The notes beneath the pieces were generated by a model that was not told where the DNA came from, did not search any database, and saw nothing but the letters and a program-made list of their open reading frames with translations. DNA of 64,000 nt from Nocardioides sp. J54 (GTDB taxonomy: Bacteria; Actinomycetota; Actinomycetes; Propionibacteriales; Nocardioidaceae): positions 1 through 64,000 of the forward strand of contig NZ_JAER01000008.1 in assembly GCF_000519005.1 (NCBI RefSeq), read 5' to 3'. This document shows positions 43,759 to 52,739 of the stretch, one piece after another. Both the position numbers and the translations under genes were made by a program. Numbering within the stretch: the first letter of the stretch is position 1; each line of letters begins with the position of its first letter.

Positions 43759-45432
43759 GTGGATTCGATCAGCCGTGTACCGGCTCCCCGCAACGAGCAG
43801 GTGCTCGACTACGCCCCGGGCAACCCTGAGCGCTTCGCGCTGAACGCCGCGCTGGCCGAGCTGGCCACCGGCACGATGGACCTGCCGCACGTGATCGGCG
43901 GGCGCAAGGTGACCGGCTCCGGCGACCCCATCGAGGTCCGCGCCCCGCACGACCACAAGCACCACCTGGGGACCATGCGCAACGCCACGGCCGAGGACGC
44001 CCTCGCCGCCGTGGAGGCCGCCCGGGCCGCCGCGCCGGCCTGGCGCGCGCTGCCGTACGACGAGCGGGCCGCGGTCTTCCTGCGCGCCGCCGACCTGCTC
44101 TCCGGACCCTGGCGTGCCCGCTTGGTGGCGGCGACCATGCTCGGGCAGTCCAAGACGTCGTACCAGGCGGAGATCGACGCCGCCTGCGAGCTCATCGACT
44201 TCTGGCGCTTCAACGTCCACTACGGCCGCCAAGTGCTCGCCGACCAGCCCATCGCCAACTCGCCCGGCGTGTGGAACCGCACCGACCACCGCCCGCTCGA
44301 GGGCTTCGTCTACGCGATCACGCCGTTCAACTTCACCGCCATCGCCGGCAACCTGCCCACCGCGCCGGCGCTGATGGGCAACACCGTGATCTGGAAGCCC
44401 TCGCCCACTCAGCAGGTGGCCGCGTCGCTGACCATGGAGCTGCTGACCGAGGCCGGCCTGCCGCCGGGGGTCATCAACATGGTGACCGGCGACGGCCTCG
44501 CCGTCTCCGACGTCGTCCTGGCCCAGCGCGACCTCGCCGGCATCCACTTCACCGGCTCCACCGCCACCTTCCGCCACCTGTGGCGCGAGGTCGCGAACCG
44601 CCTCGACGACTACGCGGCCTACCCGCGCCTCGTCGGCGAGACCGGCGGCAAGGACTTCGTGCTGGCCGCCCCCGACGCCGACCCGGTCGCGCTGACGACT
44701 GCCCTGGTGCGCGGTGCGTTCGAGTACCAGGGCCAGAAGTGCTCGGCCGCCTCCCGCGCCTACGTGCCCGCCAGCCTGTGGGAGCAGATCCGCGAGCCGC
44801 TGGCCCGCACGGTGGACGAGCTGGCGATGGGCGACGTGCGCGACCACCGCAACTTCATCGGCGCGGTCATCGACCAGCGCGCCTTCGACCGGCTGCGGAC
44901 CGTGCTGGACGAGGTCAAGGACGACGCGGCGGTCGAGGTCGTCGCCGGCGGCACGTACGACGACTCGCAGGGCTGGTTCGTGCGCCCGACCGTGCTCCGG
45001 ATCGACGACCCCCGGCACCCGGCCTTCTCGACCGAGTACTTCGGGCCGCTGCTCGCGGTGCACGTCTACGACGACAGCGTCCCCGGGGCGCTGGAGGCAG
45101 TCGCGGACCTGGTCGACTCGACCTCGCCGTACGCGCTCACCGGGGCGATCCTGGCCACGGACCGTCGCGTCGTGCACCAGCTCTCGGAGCGGCTGCGCTT
45201 CGCCGCGGGCAACTTCTACGTCAACGACAAGCCCACGGGCGCCGTCGTCGGCCAGCAGCCCTTCGGTGGCGGCCGCGCGTCGGGCACCAACGACAAGGCC
45301 GGTGCGGCAGCCAACCTGCTGCGCTGGACCAGCCCGCGGTCCATCAAGGAGACCTTCGTGCCGGCCACCTCGCACACGTACCCGCACATGCGGGACCCGC
45401 GCGAGGTCGACCTCACCGACGTCGTCCTCTGA
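43759..45432 (+). CDS. pruA: L-glutamate gamma-semialdehyde dehydrogenase (1-pyrroline-5-carboxylate dehydrogenase)
   Basis: Encodes 557 aa, usual for actinobacterial PruA. It has GFVYAITPFNFTAIAGNLPTAPALMGNTV, IHFTGSTATFRHLW, GETGGKDFVLAA, and the active-site Cys in GAFEYQGQKCSAASRAYVP (~328). It oxidises glutamate semialdehyde, from RocD or proline, to glutamate, which the GDH next door deaminates. GTG start with a strong GAGGAGGA site. Followed by an RpiR-type regulator. Confidence 0.95.
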   Translation: MDSISRVPAPRNEQVLDYAPGNPERFALNAALAELATGTMDLPHVIGGRKVTGSGDPIEVRAPHDHKHHLGTMRNATAEDALAAVEAARAAAPAWRALPYDERAAVFLRAADLLSGPWRARLVAATMLGQSKTSYQAEIDAACELIDFWRFNVHYGRQVLADQPIANSPGVWNRTDHRPLEGFVYAITPFNFTAIAGNLPTAPALMGNTVIWKPSPTQQVAASLTMELLTEAGLPPGVINMVTGDGLAVSDVVLAQRDLAGIHFTGSTATFRHLWREVANRLDDYAAYPRLVGETGGKDFVLAAPDADPVALTTALVRGAFEYQGQKCSAASRAYVPASLWEQIREPLARTVDELAMGDVRDHRNFIGAVIDQRAFDRLRTVLDEVKDDAAVEVVAGGTYDDSQGWFVRPTVLRIDDPRHPAFSTEYFGPLLAVHVYDDSVPGALEAVADLVDSTSPYALTGAILATDRRVVHQLSERLRFAAGNFYVNDKPTGAVVGQQPFGGGRASGTNDKAGAAANLLRWTSPRSIKETFVPATSHTYPHMRDPREVDLTDVVL

Positions 45433-45459
45433 TCATCCTCCGTCCGCCCCCTGCGTTGA

Positions 45460-45465
45460 TAGGTT
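45460..45465 (+). promoter_or_regulatory. -10 box (TAGGTT) of a leaderless gene
   Basis: TAGGTT ends 6 nt before GTG 45472, with no ribosome site. This suggests the regulator has its own promoter after pruA. Confidence 0.45.
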
Positions 45466-45471
45466 CAGCAC

Positions 45472-46323
45472 GTGACTGACATCCCTGGCGGCCACGCCTC
45501 GGTGCGCAAGCTGCTCACGGCGATGCTCAACGAGCTCAGCAACAGCGAGCGCAAGGTCGCCCGGGCGTTGCTGGCGCAGTACCCGACCGCCGGCCTGACC
45601 ACGGTCGTCGACCTCGCCACGGCGGCCTCGGTCAGCCCGCCCACCGTGGTGCGGTTCGTGACCCGGCTCGGCTTCAGCGGGTTCCCGGCGTTCCAGCGCG
45701 CGCTGGTGCACGAGCTCAACGGGGAGCTGGGCTCGCCGCTGAAGCAGTACCCCGAGAAGGGCGGTCCCTCCAAGGAGGGCGTGCTGACGGAGACCTACCA
45801 GGCCTTCGCCGCCATGCTCTCGGCGTCCTACGAGGAGCTGCCGGAGTCGGAGTTCCACAAGATGACCAAGCTGCTGTGCGACCCGGGCCGTGAGGTCCGG
45901 GTCGCCGGTGGCCGGTTCAGCGGCTCGGTGTCGTCGTACCTCGTGGGGCACCTGCGCCTGCTGCGCGCCGGGGTCCACCACGTCGACGGTGACGACCTCG
46001 ACCGCCGTACCGCCATCGCGGACGCGTCGTCCAGCACGGTGCTGGTCATCTACGACTACCGGCGCTACACCGACCGGAGCGTGGTCTTCGCCGAGGGCAT
46101 GGCGGCCCGCGGCGCGACGGTGTGCCTGATGACCGACAACTGGCTCTCCCCGATCGCCAAGTTCGCAAAGGTGGTCCTGCCCATGCGGGTCGACTCGGCC
46201 TCGCCGTTCGACTCCCTGGTGGCGTCCATGGCCCTCACCGAGAGCCTGGTCGCGGCGGTGGCCGCCGAGCTCGGCGACGCCGGCGTCAAGCGCCTGGAGC
46301 TGGTCGAGGAGTCCGGCGGCTGA
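45472..46323 (+). CDS. MurR/RpiR-family transcriptional regulator
   Basis: Encodes 283 aa. An N-terminal HTH_6 domain (SNSERKVARALLAQYPTAGLTTVVDLATAASVSPPTVVRFVTRLGFSGFPAFQ, about 22-75) and a C-terminal SIS domain (about 125-275: REVRVAGGRFSGSVSSYLVGHL, ASSSTVLVIYDYRRYT, CLMTDNWLSPIAKFA). RpiR proteins bind phosphosugars or other small anions. The position after pruA suggests control of the arginine/ornithine genes, possibly at the 43690 palindrome (inference). Confidence 0.9.
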   Translation: MTDIPGGHASVRKLLTAMLNELSNSERKVARALLAQYPTAGLTTVVDLATAASVSPPTVVRFVTRLGFSGFPAFQRALVHELNGELGSPLKQYPEKGGPSKEGVLTETYQAFAAMLSASYEELPESEFHKMTKLLCDPGREVRVAGGRFSGSVSSYLVGHLRLLRAGVHHVDGDDLDRRTAIADASSSTVLVIYDYRRYTDRSVVFAEGMAARGATVCLMTDNWLSPIAKFAKVVLPMRVDSASPFDSLVASMALTESLVAAVAAELGDAGVKRLELVEESGG

Positions 46324-46355
46324 GCAGGTACGACGATCACGACGATCACGAAGAG

Positions 46356-46383
46356 AAGGGCCCCACCGCCAGGTGGGGCCCTT
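46356..46383 (+). terminator. Intrinsic terminator after the RpiR gene
   Basis: AAGGGCCCCACC and GGTGGGGCCCTT arms with a 4-nt loop, followed by a CTT-containing tail; about 30 bp after the stop. Its stem is almost the same as the opposite-strand terminator at 46595-46630. Confidence 0.75.
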
Positions 46384-46490
46384 CTTGCATCGGTCGGGAT
46401 CCCCGGAGATCCGGGGATCCATGCAGCTGTCGGGCGCTGCCCCCGGGGCCACGGCCGGCACCGCCGGACCGGAGGGGGCGCCGTACCAAC

Positions 46491-46560
46491 CCCAGCTCGA
46501 CGCCACAAACCACAACTCGACGCCGACAAGCCCCAACTCGACGCCGACAACCCCCAAGTC
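46491..46560. repeat. Short tandem repeat, ~21-bp unit
   Basis: Units CACAACTCGACGCCGACAAG and CCCAACTCGACGCCGACAAC (46511-46552) are flanked by a diverged copy on each side. The 345-bp gap 46324-46668 has no gene I can support, only this and two terminators. Confidence 0.65.
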
Positions 46561-46594
46561 AACGGGGTGAGGGGGCGGGGAGGCGGCAGACACG

Positions 46595-46630
46595 AAGCAG
46601 GGCCCCACCGCGGACGGTGGGGCCCTGCTT
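46595..46630 (-). terminator. Intrinsic terminator after the livM-like gene
   Basis: Exact 16-bp arms (AAGCAGGGCCCCACCG and its complement) with a 4-nt loop, 38 bp past the end of the leftward transporter operon. Confidence 0.75.
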
Positions 46631-46668
46631 GGTTCCTGACGCCGTCGGTCGCGCGTCCGGGGACGGGA

Positions 46669-47742
46669 CTACCCGGCGTGGGCGGGCTCGCGCTCCGCCT
46701 CGGGAGCCGGCTCGGCGGCGCGGCGGCGCGAGCCCGGGAGCCGGAGCTCACGCACGCCCATCAGGCCGTAGGGCGCCTTGACCAGCACCACGAGCAGGAC
46801 GCCCGCGACGATCAGGTCGGCCACACCCGCCGGCAGCGCCGAGCCGCCGGTGAACTGGCCGTCCTGGAAGCGACGCAGCACCTCCTGGAGCGCGCTGACC
46901 GCCAGGGCGCCGACGACGGCACCGCTCAGCGACAGGTAGCCGCCGAGCACGATCATCACGACGAAGGAGAAGGTCGCGGCGAGGAAGAAGCCGTTGACGT
47001 TGAACGACGTCAGGTAGCCGGCGTACAGCGCCCCGGCCACGCCACACAGCATCGCGCTGATCACCCAGGCGATGGCGCGGTGCCGGCCGACGGCGATCCC
47101 GGCCGCCTCGGCGGCCCAGAAGTCCTCGCGGGAGGCGCGCAGCTGGAGGCCGCCGCGCGAGCACCTGTAACCCCAGGCCACGACCACGGCCAGCGCCGCG
47201 ACCGCGAACGCCCACCAGGCCGTCGTGCCGCGCGGGATGCCGATCATGCTCGAGGAGCCGCGGGTGACCTCGGTCCAGCTGTTGAGCACGTTGTAGGTGA
47301 CCATGAGCATCGCCAGCGTCGCGATGCCGGACTGCAGGCCGCTCAGCCGCGCCACGACGGGCGCGGTCACCAGTCCGACGACCCCGGCCACCACGGCACC
47401 GGCGAGCAGCGCCACCGGGAAGCTGGTGTGCACGTCGGCCAGCCACGACAGCCAGCCCGGCAGGTCGGAGAAGAGCGACTTCTTCAGTGGCACCGGGATG
47501 GTCAGGTACGCCGTCGTGTACGCGCCGGCCGCCATGAACGCCACGTGCCCGAAGGACATGACGCCGGAGTTGCCGGAGAAGACCGACAGCCCGACCACGA
47601 AGACCACCGAGACCAGGGCGAGGGTGGCCACCCGTGCCGTGGTGACGTCGCCGTAGGCCCCGATGAGGGCGACGACGAGGACGAGCCCGATCAGGATCGC
47701 GGGCGTCGAGACGGCTGCGACGAGCCGGTTCTGGTTCTTCAC
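46669..47742 (-). CDS. livM: Branched-chain amino acid-type ABC transporter permease (LivM family)
   Basis: Encodes 357 aa from GTG 47742. About nine helices are visible. It carries the LivM signature NSGVMSFGHVAFMAAGAYTTAYL and the loop near ASREDFWAAEAAGIAVGRHRAIAWVISAMLCGVAGALYAGYL. A Pro/Glu/Arg-rich C-terminal tail of about 25 residues is cytoplasmic. Last gene of the eight-gene leftward operon; overlaps LivH by GTGA. Confidence 0.92.
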   Translation of the reverse strand: MKNQNRLVAAVSTPAILIGLVLVVALIGAYGDVTTARVATLALVSVVFVVGLSVFSGNSGVMSFGHVAFMAAGAYTTAYLTIPVPLKKSLFSDLPGWLSWLADVHTSFPVALLAGAVVAGVVGLVTAPVVARLSGLQSGIATLAMLMVTYNVLNSWTEVTRGSSSMIGIPRGTTAWWAFAVAALAVVVAWGYRCSRGGLQLRASREDFWAAEAAGIAVGRHRAIAWVISAMLCGVAGALYAGYLTSFNVNGFFLAATFSFVVMIVLGGYLSLSGAVVGALAVSALQEVLRRFQDGQFTGGSALPAGVADLIVAGVLLVVLVKAPYGLMGVRELRLPGSRRRAAEPAPEAEREPAHAG

Positions 47743-48614
47743 GAGACACGCACCTTGGTACCGGAGAGGAGGCCCTGGGGCCGCACGACGAGCACGGCGA
47801 TGAGGGCGCTGAACAGGAAGGCGTCGCGGAAGGCGATCAGGTCGGTCGGCAGCAGCGACTCGAGCAGCGCGGTGGCCGCACCGAGCAGGAAGCCCCCGAG
47901 CGCCGCGCCCTTGAGGCTGCTCATGCCGCCGAGCACGGCACCGATGACACCGATCAGCATCGGCTGCAGGCCCATCTCGGCACTCACCGATCCCTGCCGG
48001 GCCACCAGGACCGCGGCTCCGACGGCGGACAGCACGCCCACGATGACGAACGCCGCCGGGATGACCAGGTTCGCCTTCACCCCGAGGCTGGACGCCATCC
48101 GGAAGTCCTCGGCCGCCGCCCGCAGCTGGATGCCCAGGCTGGTGCGGCCCATGAGCCACGCGACGCCGAGCAGCATCACGCCGCACAGGCCGAGCGTAAG
48201 CAGGTCCAGGACGCTGACGTCCGCACCGAGGAACTCGATCCGGTGGGAGAGGAAGCTCTCCGGCGGCACGCCCTTGGTGCGGGGCAGGACCGTCATCCGG
48301 GCCACGCTCTGCAGCGCGAGGCTGACCGCGAAGGACGCGATCATCAGCGTCACCGGGTCGGCGTCGCGCAGCGGGTGGAACGCCAGGCGTTCGCTGACCA
48401 CGGCCACGACGACCGAGAAGAGGATCGCCATCAGCACCGCGAACGGCCAGGGCTGGTCGCGGAACAGGTACATGGCGAAGGCGCCGGCGAGGATGAGCTC
48501 GCCGTAGGCGAAGTTCATCAGGCCGAGGACACCGAAGAGCAGCGCGACGCCGATGGTCAGCAGCGCGTAGAGCGCTCCGAGCCCGACCGCGTTGACGAGG
48601 AACTCGATGATCAT
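47739..48614 (-). CDS. livH: Branched-chain amino acid-type ABC transporter permease (LivH family)
   Basis: Encodes 291 aa. Opens with VNAVGLGALYALLTIGVALLFGVLGLMNFAYGELILAGAFAMYLF, the LivH hallmark. It has about eight helices and the coupling region SLGIQLRAAAEDFRMASSLGVKANLV. It forms the membrane channel with LivM. Overlaps LivF by ATGA. The true solute is not necessarily a branched-chain amino acid. Confidence 0.93.
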   Translation of the reverse strand: MIIEFLVNAVGLGALYALLTIGVALLFGVLGLMNFAYGELILAGAFAMYLFRDQPWPFAVLMAILFSVVVAVVSERLAFHPLRDADPVTLMIASFAVSLALQSVARMTVLPRTKGVPPESFLSHRIEFLGADVSVLDLLTLGLCGVMLLGVAWLMGRTSLGIQLRAAAEDFRMASSLGVKANLVIPAAFVIVGVLSAVGAAVLVARQGSVSAEMGLQPMLIGVIGAVLGGMSSLKGAALGGFLLGAATALLESLLPTDLIAFRDAFLFSALIAVLVVRPQGLLSGTKVRVS

Positions 48615-49345
48615 TGGGGGGCACCCACTTCCGCAGGGGAGAAGCCGAGGTAGTCCACGACCGCCGGGATGCGGCCGAGCTCGGCCGCGGTGCCGCTGCC
48701 GAGCACGCGGCCCGGCGCCTGCAGCACGTAGGAGCGGTCGGAGACCTCGAGGGAACGGACGGCGTTCTGCTCGACCAGGAGGATGGTCATGCCCTCCTCG
48801 CGCAGCGCCACGACCACGTCGAAGATCAGGTCGACGATGATCGGCGCCAGGCCGAGGGTGGGCTCGTCGAGCAGCAGCAGCTTCGGGTTGAGCAGCAGGG
48901 CCCGCGCGATCGCGAGCTGCTGCTGCTCACCGCCGGACAGCAGGCTGGCGCCGCGGGACCAGTACTTGCGCAGGACGGGGAACCGCTCGAGCTCGCGCTC
49001 GATGTCGGCGGCCACCTGGGCCTTGTCCTTGCGGGTGACCGCACCCAACCGCAGGTTCTCGCCGACGGTCAGGCTGGCGAAGATGCCGCGGCTCTCGGGG
49101 ACGTGCGAGACGCCGGCCCGGATGGTCGAGTAGGACTTGTCCGAGACCGAGACGCCGTTGACCGTGATCGAGCCGGAGGCCACGGGCACCTCGCCCATGA
49201 TCCCCTTGACCAGGGTGCTCTTGCCGGCGCCGTTCTGGCCGATGAGCGAGACCAGCTCGCCCTCGCCGACCTCGAGCGAGCAGCCCTGCACCGCCCGGAC
49301 CGACGAGCCGTACTGGAGGTGGACATCCTCGATGCGCAGGACCAT
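48611..49345 (-). CDS. livF: ABC transporter ATP-binding protein (LivF family)
   Basis: Encodes 244 aa. Walker A GQNGAGKST is near 37-45, SHVPESRGIFASLTVGENLRLG, signature LLSGGEQQQLAIARALLLNPK, and Walker B LLLLDEPTLGLAP. No extra domain. One base separates it from LivG. Confidence 0.94.
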   Translation of the reverse strand: MVLRIEDVHLQYGSSVRAVQGCSLEVGEGELVSLIGQNGAGKSTLVKGIMGEVPVASGSITVNGVSVSDKSYSTIRAGVSHVPESRGIFASLTVGENLRLGAVTRKDKAQVAADIERELERFPVLRKYWSRGASLLSGGEQQQLAIARALLLNPKLLLLDEPTLGLAPIIVDLIFDVVVALREEGMTILLVEQNAVRSLEVSDRSYVLQAPGRVLGSGTAAELGRIPAVVDYLGFSPAEVGAPQ

Positions 49346-49346
49346 G

Positions 49347-50099
49347 TCAGTGTCGCTTTCCGAAGTAGATCTCGATGACCCGCGGGTCGGAGCGCACCGT
49401 CGCCGGCTCGCCCTCGACGACCGTGCGGCCGCTGTCGAGCACGTGCAGGCGGTCGCAGGTCCCCATCACCACGGACATGTCGTGCTCGACGAGGAGCACG
49501 CCGCAGTCGCGGCGCTGGGCGAACCCGCGGATCGCGGTGATCAGCTCGACCGCCTCGCTCTCGTTCTGGCCGGCGGCCGGCTCGTCGAGGAGGAGGAAGC
49601 GCGGGCCCGTGGCGAGCGCCCGGGCGATCGCGGCGGTGCGGACCCGCCCGGCGGTGAGCTGCTGGGCCAGGTCGTGGGCGACCGGCTCGAGCCCGAGCTC
49701 CTCGATGATCTCCGCGGTCAGGGCTCGTGCCGCGGGGCGGCGGAGGCCGCCGCCCAGGGCGGCGGCCTCCACGTTCTCCCACACCGTGAGCCGGCCGAAG
49801 ACCCGGCCGCTCTGGAAGGTGCGGACGACACCCCGGCGTGCGCGCTGGCGCATGGAGAGCCGGGTGATGTCCTGGTCGTCGATCGAGATGCTGCCGGCGC
49901 TGGCCTTGAGCATCCCGCTCAGCAGGTTGAGCGTGCTGGTCTTGCCCGAGCCGTTGGGGCCGATCAGGCCCAGCACCTCACCGCTGCGCACCTCGATGGT
50001 GACGCCGTCGACGGCCTTGACACCGTCGAAGTGGATCCCCCCGCCGGCCATCCGGAGCACGGACGACCGGCGGGTGGGGTTGAGGTCGGTGGCGGTCAT
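49347..50099 (-). CDS. livG: ABC transporter ATP-binding protein (LivG family)
   Basis: Encodes 250 aa. Walker A GPNGSGKTST is near 47-56, RRGVVRTFQSGRVFGRLTVWENVE (LivG-type Q-loop), a degenerate signature LTAGRVRTAAIARALATGPR in place of LSGGxQ, Walker B FLLLDEPAAG, and LLVEHDMSVVMGTCDRLHVLD. The altered signature is notable but Walker motifs are intact. Overlaps the binding-protein gene by ATGA. Confidence 0.92.
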   Translation of the reverse strand: MTATDLNPTRRSSVLRMAGGGIHFDGVKAVDGVTIEVRSGEVLGLIGPNGSGKTSTLNLLSGMLKASAGSISIDDQDITRLSMRQRARRGVVRTFQSGRVFGRLTVWENVEAAALGGGLRRPAARALTAEIIEELGLEPVAHDLAQQLTAGRVRTAAIARALATGPRFLLLDEPAAGQNESEAVELITAIRGFAQRRDCGVLLVEHDMSVVMGTCDRLHVLDSGRTVVEGEPATVRSDPRVIEIYFGKRH

Positions 50100-51346
50100 G
50101 ACGCGCAGGCGTTGCCGTCACCGAGGTCCGGGATCGTGTCGACACGCTGCTGGCCCGCGAAGGTCATCGCACCGTTGGCGACCTCGACGACCGTCATCGG
50201 CATGTCGATGATCTTGTGGCAGCTCGACGAGAAGTAGTTCACGTCGCCGATCGGCGTCGACACCGAGCCGTCACCCTCGAGGGCGTCCTTCAGGTCGCTG
50301 CCGGACAGGGACTTGGCGTCGCCGACGGCGTCCGCGATCGCGGTGACCATGTTGTAGCCCAGGAGCGCGTAGCTGGAGGCCGGCTTCGAGCCGTAGTCCG
50401 CCTCGTAGGCCTTCACGAAGGCGTCGAGCTCGTCGGCCGAGTCGGCGCCGCTGCAGTACACGTAGCAGGCGAAGGCGGTGTAGTAGATGTCGCTGGCCTT
50501 GTCACCGACGATGTCCAGCAGGGCCTGGCCGTCGAGGGCCGCGGGGGCGACCACGGGGATGGTCACGCCGGCCTCGCGCAGCTGGCGGATCGCGGTGGAG
50601 CCGCCCGGGTTCCAGCTGGCGACGTACACGAAGTCAGGCTGGGTCGACAGGCCCTTGAGGCGGCTGGCCTGGCTGTTGATGTCGACGTTGTCGCCACCGG
50701 GGAAGGCGTCCTTGCCGACGATCTTGCCGCCGAGGTCCTCGAACTTCGCGGTGAAGTAGCGGCCGGCCGACTTGGTGTACTCGATGCTCTCGTCCTGCAG
50801 CACGTAGGCCGTCTTCCAGCCCTTCTCGAACGCCCAGGCGGCGCCGGAGGCACCCTCGACGTCGCTGCCGGCGTTCGCGGAGAACACGTAGTCGCCGAGC
50901 GTGGTGGTGTCGGCCATCTTCGGGTCACCGGCGCAGATGGAGACCGCCGGGATGCCGGAGGACTGCGCGACGGTCGCACCGGGGGCGCTGAGGTCGAAGT
51001 CGCACGGCGTGACCAGCAGGTCAATGCCCTCCGAGATCAGCTCGGTGGCCGCGGTGCCCACGGTGTCGGGGCTGGACCGGACGTCCTTGCTGATGACCTT
51101 GATCTTCTTGCCGTCGATCCCGCCGGCGTCGTTGATCTCCTTGACGCGCAGCAGGGCGGCGTTGCCCGGCTCGACGTCGAAGGGAGCCATGTTGCCGCTC
51201 TGGCTGAGCGCGAAGCCGATGACGATCTCGTCGGCGTCACTGCCGGAGTCGTCCGAGCCCGAGCACGCGGTCGCGAGCACGAGGGGGGCGATGGCAGCCG
51301 CTACCAGGGCCTTGGAGCCTGACAAAGGGCGCGCGAATCCAAGCAT
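50096..51346 (-). CDS. ABC transporter substrate-binding lipoprotein (LivK family, periplasmic-binding type 1)
   Basis: Encodes 416 aa. Signal peptide with lipobox LATAC (Cys ~28) and a Ser/Asp linker, then a type 1 binding fold starting IVIGFALSQSGNMAPFDVEPGNAALLRVKEINDAGGIDGKKIKVISKD. It captures the solute for LivHMGF. AGGTAGGA precedes the ATG. Its position 67 bp after the aminotransferase gene suggests that the ligand is the substrate of the catabolic genes, probably an amino compound (inference). Confidence 0.92.
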   Translation of the reverse strand: MLGFARPLSGSKALVAAAIAPLVLATACSGSDDSGSDADEIVIGFALSQSGNMAPFDVEPGNAALLRVKEINDAGGIDGKKIKVISKDVRSSPDTVGTAATELISEGIDLLVTPCDFDLSAPGATVAQSSGIPAVSICAGDPKMADTTTLGDYVFSANAGSDVEGASGAAWAFEKGWKTAYVLQDESIEYTKSAGRYFTAKFEDLGGKIVGKDAFPGGDNVDINSQASRLKGLSTQPDFVYVASWNPGGSTAIRQLREAGVTIPVVAPAALDGQALLDIVGDKASDIYYTAFACYVYCSGADSADELDAFVKAYEADYGSKPASSYALLGYNMVTAIADAVGDAKSLSGSDLKDALEGDGSVSTPIGDVNYFSSSCHKIIDMPMTVVEVANGAMTFAGQQRVDTIPDLGDGNACAS

Positions 51347-51413
51347 GGGTCCTACCTAAGGGTCAGAGAGGTTGGGTTGAGGGGTGAGGAGGGGCGGCCC
51401 TGGCCGACGCTGG

Positions 51414-52739
51414 CTAGGAGATGGCCGCCCTCAGTGCGACCCGGACGCACTCGATGGTGGTGGCGACATCGGCCTCGGTGGTGGCCGCGTTGAGCCGACG
51501 GTCCCCGGTCGGGAAGGCCGGCTCGAGAACACCTTGGGACAGGAGCGAGGCGTGGTAACGCCCGTACATCTCCGCGTCGCACTCGAGCGACTCGCGGAAG
51601 TTCTTGGGGAGCTCGGGGCGGAAGTAGATCGCCCACTCCGAGCCCAGGCCGGTCACCGTGGCCGGCGCACCGGTCTCGGCGATCGCGTCGGCGATGCCGG
51701 CGCGCATCTGCTCACCCCGCGCGTACAGCGTGGTGAAGATGTCGTCGCTCGCCATGATCTCGAGGGTCTTGTTGGCCGCGGCGAGGGCGTACGGCGAGGC
51801 GTTGTAGGTGCCGTCGATGGTCGCCTCGGTCTTGCTGTAGGCACCGAGGTGGCCCATCAGCGAGTCGATGCCGGCCAGGCCGGCCAGCGAGTAGCCGTTG
51901 GCGACGGCCTTGCCGAAGGCGGTCAGGTCGGGGGTGACGCCGCAGATCGACTGGTAGCCACCGATCGCCGCGCGGAAGCCGGTCTTGATCTCGTCCATCA
52001 CCATCACGACGCCGTGCTGGGTGCACAGCTCGCGCAGCAGCTCGAGGAAGCCGGGCTCGGCGGGCACGCACCCGAAGCTGTGCACGTAGCCCTCGGTGAA
52101 GGCCGCGGCCAGCTGGGCACCGTGCTCGGCGAAGGCGGCGCGCAGGCCGTCCGCGTCGTTCCACTCGACGACGACGACGTCGTCCACGACGGCCGGGTGG
52201 AGGCCCCCGCCGTTCGGGGTGTTGAGCGGGGTGTCGGGTCCGAGGTCCTTGCGGGAGCTGCCGACCGCGACGTGGTCGTTCCAGCCGTGGTAGGAGCCGT
52301 GGAACTTCAGCACCTTGAGCCGGCCGGTGGCCGCGCGGGCGATGTGGACCGCGTGCATGGTGGCATCGGTGCCGGAGGTGCAGAACGCGACCTTGTCGGC
52401 CGACGGCATCACCTCGCAGATCCGCTCGGCCAGCTCGGCCTCGCCGGCCTGCGGGCCGACGCCGGTCAGGTCACAGGTGTTGGCAGCCTTCAGCACCGCC
52501 TCGTTGACCCGCTCGTCGCTGTGGCCCAGGACGATCGGGCCCCACGCGTTCAGGTAGTCGACGTACTGGCGACCCTCCTGGTCCCAGATGTAGGCGCCCT
52601 TGGTGCGGACGAACACCTGCTGCCAGCCGACCCGGTGGCCGGAGGAGACGCCGCGGGGCACGACGGCCTCCGCACGGCGCCAGCTCGCGACCTGCTCGGC
52701 GGCCGGGGCGGGGTCGGTGGTCTCAGACAGAGAGGACAC
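51414..52739 (-). CDS. Class III PLP aminotransferase (glutamate-1-semialdehyde aminomutase-like)
   Basis: Encodes 441 aa. It has VVPRGVSSGHRVGWQQVFVRTKGAYIWDQEGRQYVDYLNAWGPIVLGHSD, AFCTSGTDATMHAVHIARAATGRLKVLKFHGSYHGWND, DEIKTGFRAAIGGYQ and the PLP Lys in TAFGKAVANGYSLAG (~273). The HemL-like opening does not mean haem synthesis here: it lies in a catabolic operon, overlapping the GMC gene by 17 bp. It probably transaminates an aldehyde or ketone made by the adjacent oxidoreductases, or releases amino groups from the substrate. Confidence 0.88.
   Translation of the reverse strand: MSSLSETTDPAPAAEQVASWRRAEAVVPRGVSSGHRVGWQQVFVRTKGAYIWDQEGRQYVDYLNAWGPIVLGHSDERVNEAVLKAANTCDLTGVGPQAGEAELAERICEVMPSADKVAFCTSGTDATMHAVHIARAATGRLKVLKFHGSYHGWNDHVAVGSSRKDLGPDTPLNTPNGGGLHPAVVDDVVVVEWNDADGLRAAFAEHGAQLAAAFTEGYVHSFGCVPAEPGFLELLRELCTQHGVVMVMDEIKTGFRAAIGGYQSICGVTPDLTAFGKAVANGYSLAGLAGIDSLMGHLGAYSKTEATIDGTYNASPYALAAANKTLEIMASDDIFTTLYARGEQMRAGIADAIAETGAPATVTGLGSEWAIYFRPELPKNFRESLECDAEMYGRYHASLLSQGVLEPAFPTGDRRLNAATTEADVATTIECVRVALRAAIS

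Noticed and set aside
51414-52739. HemL (haem biosynthesis) assignment for the aminomutase-like gene
   Set aside because: The opening resembles HemL, but the operon is catabolic with a transporter and oxidoreductases, and no other haem gene is near.
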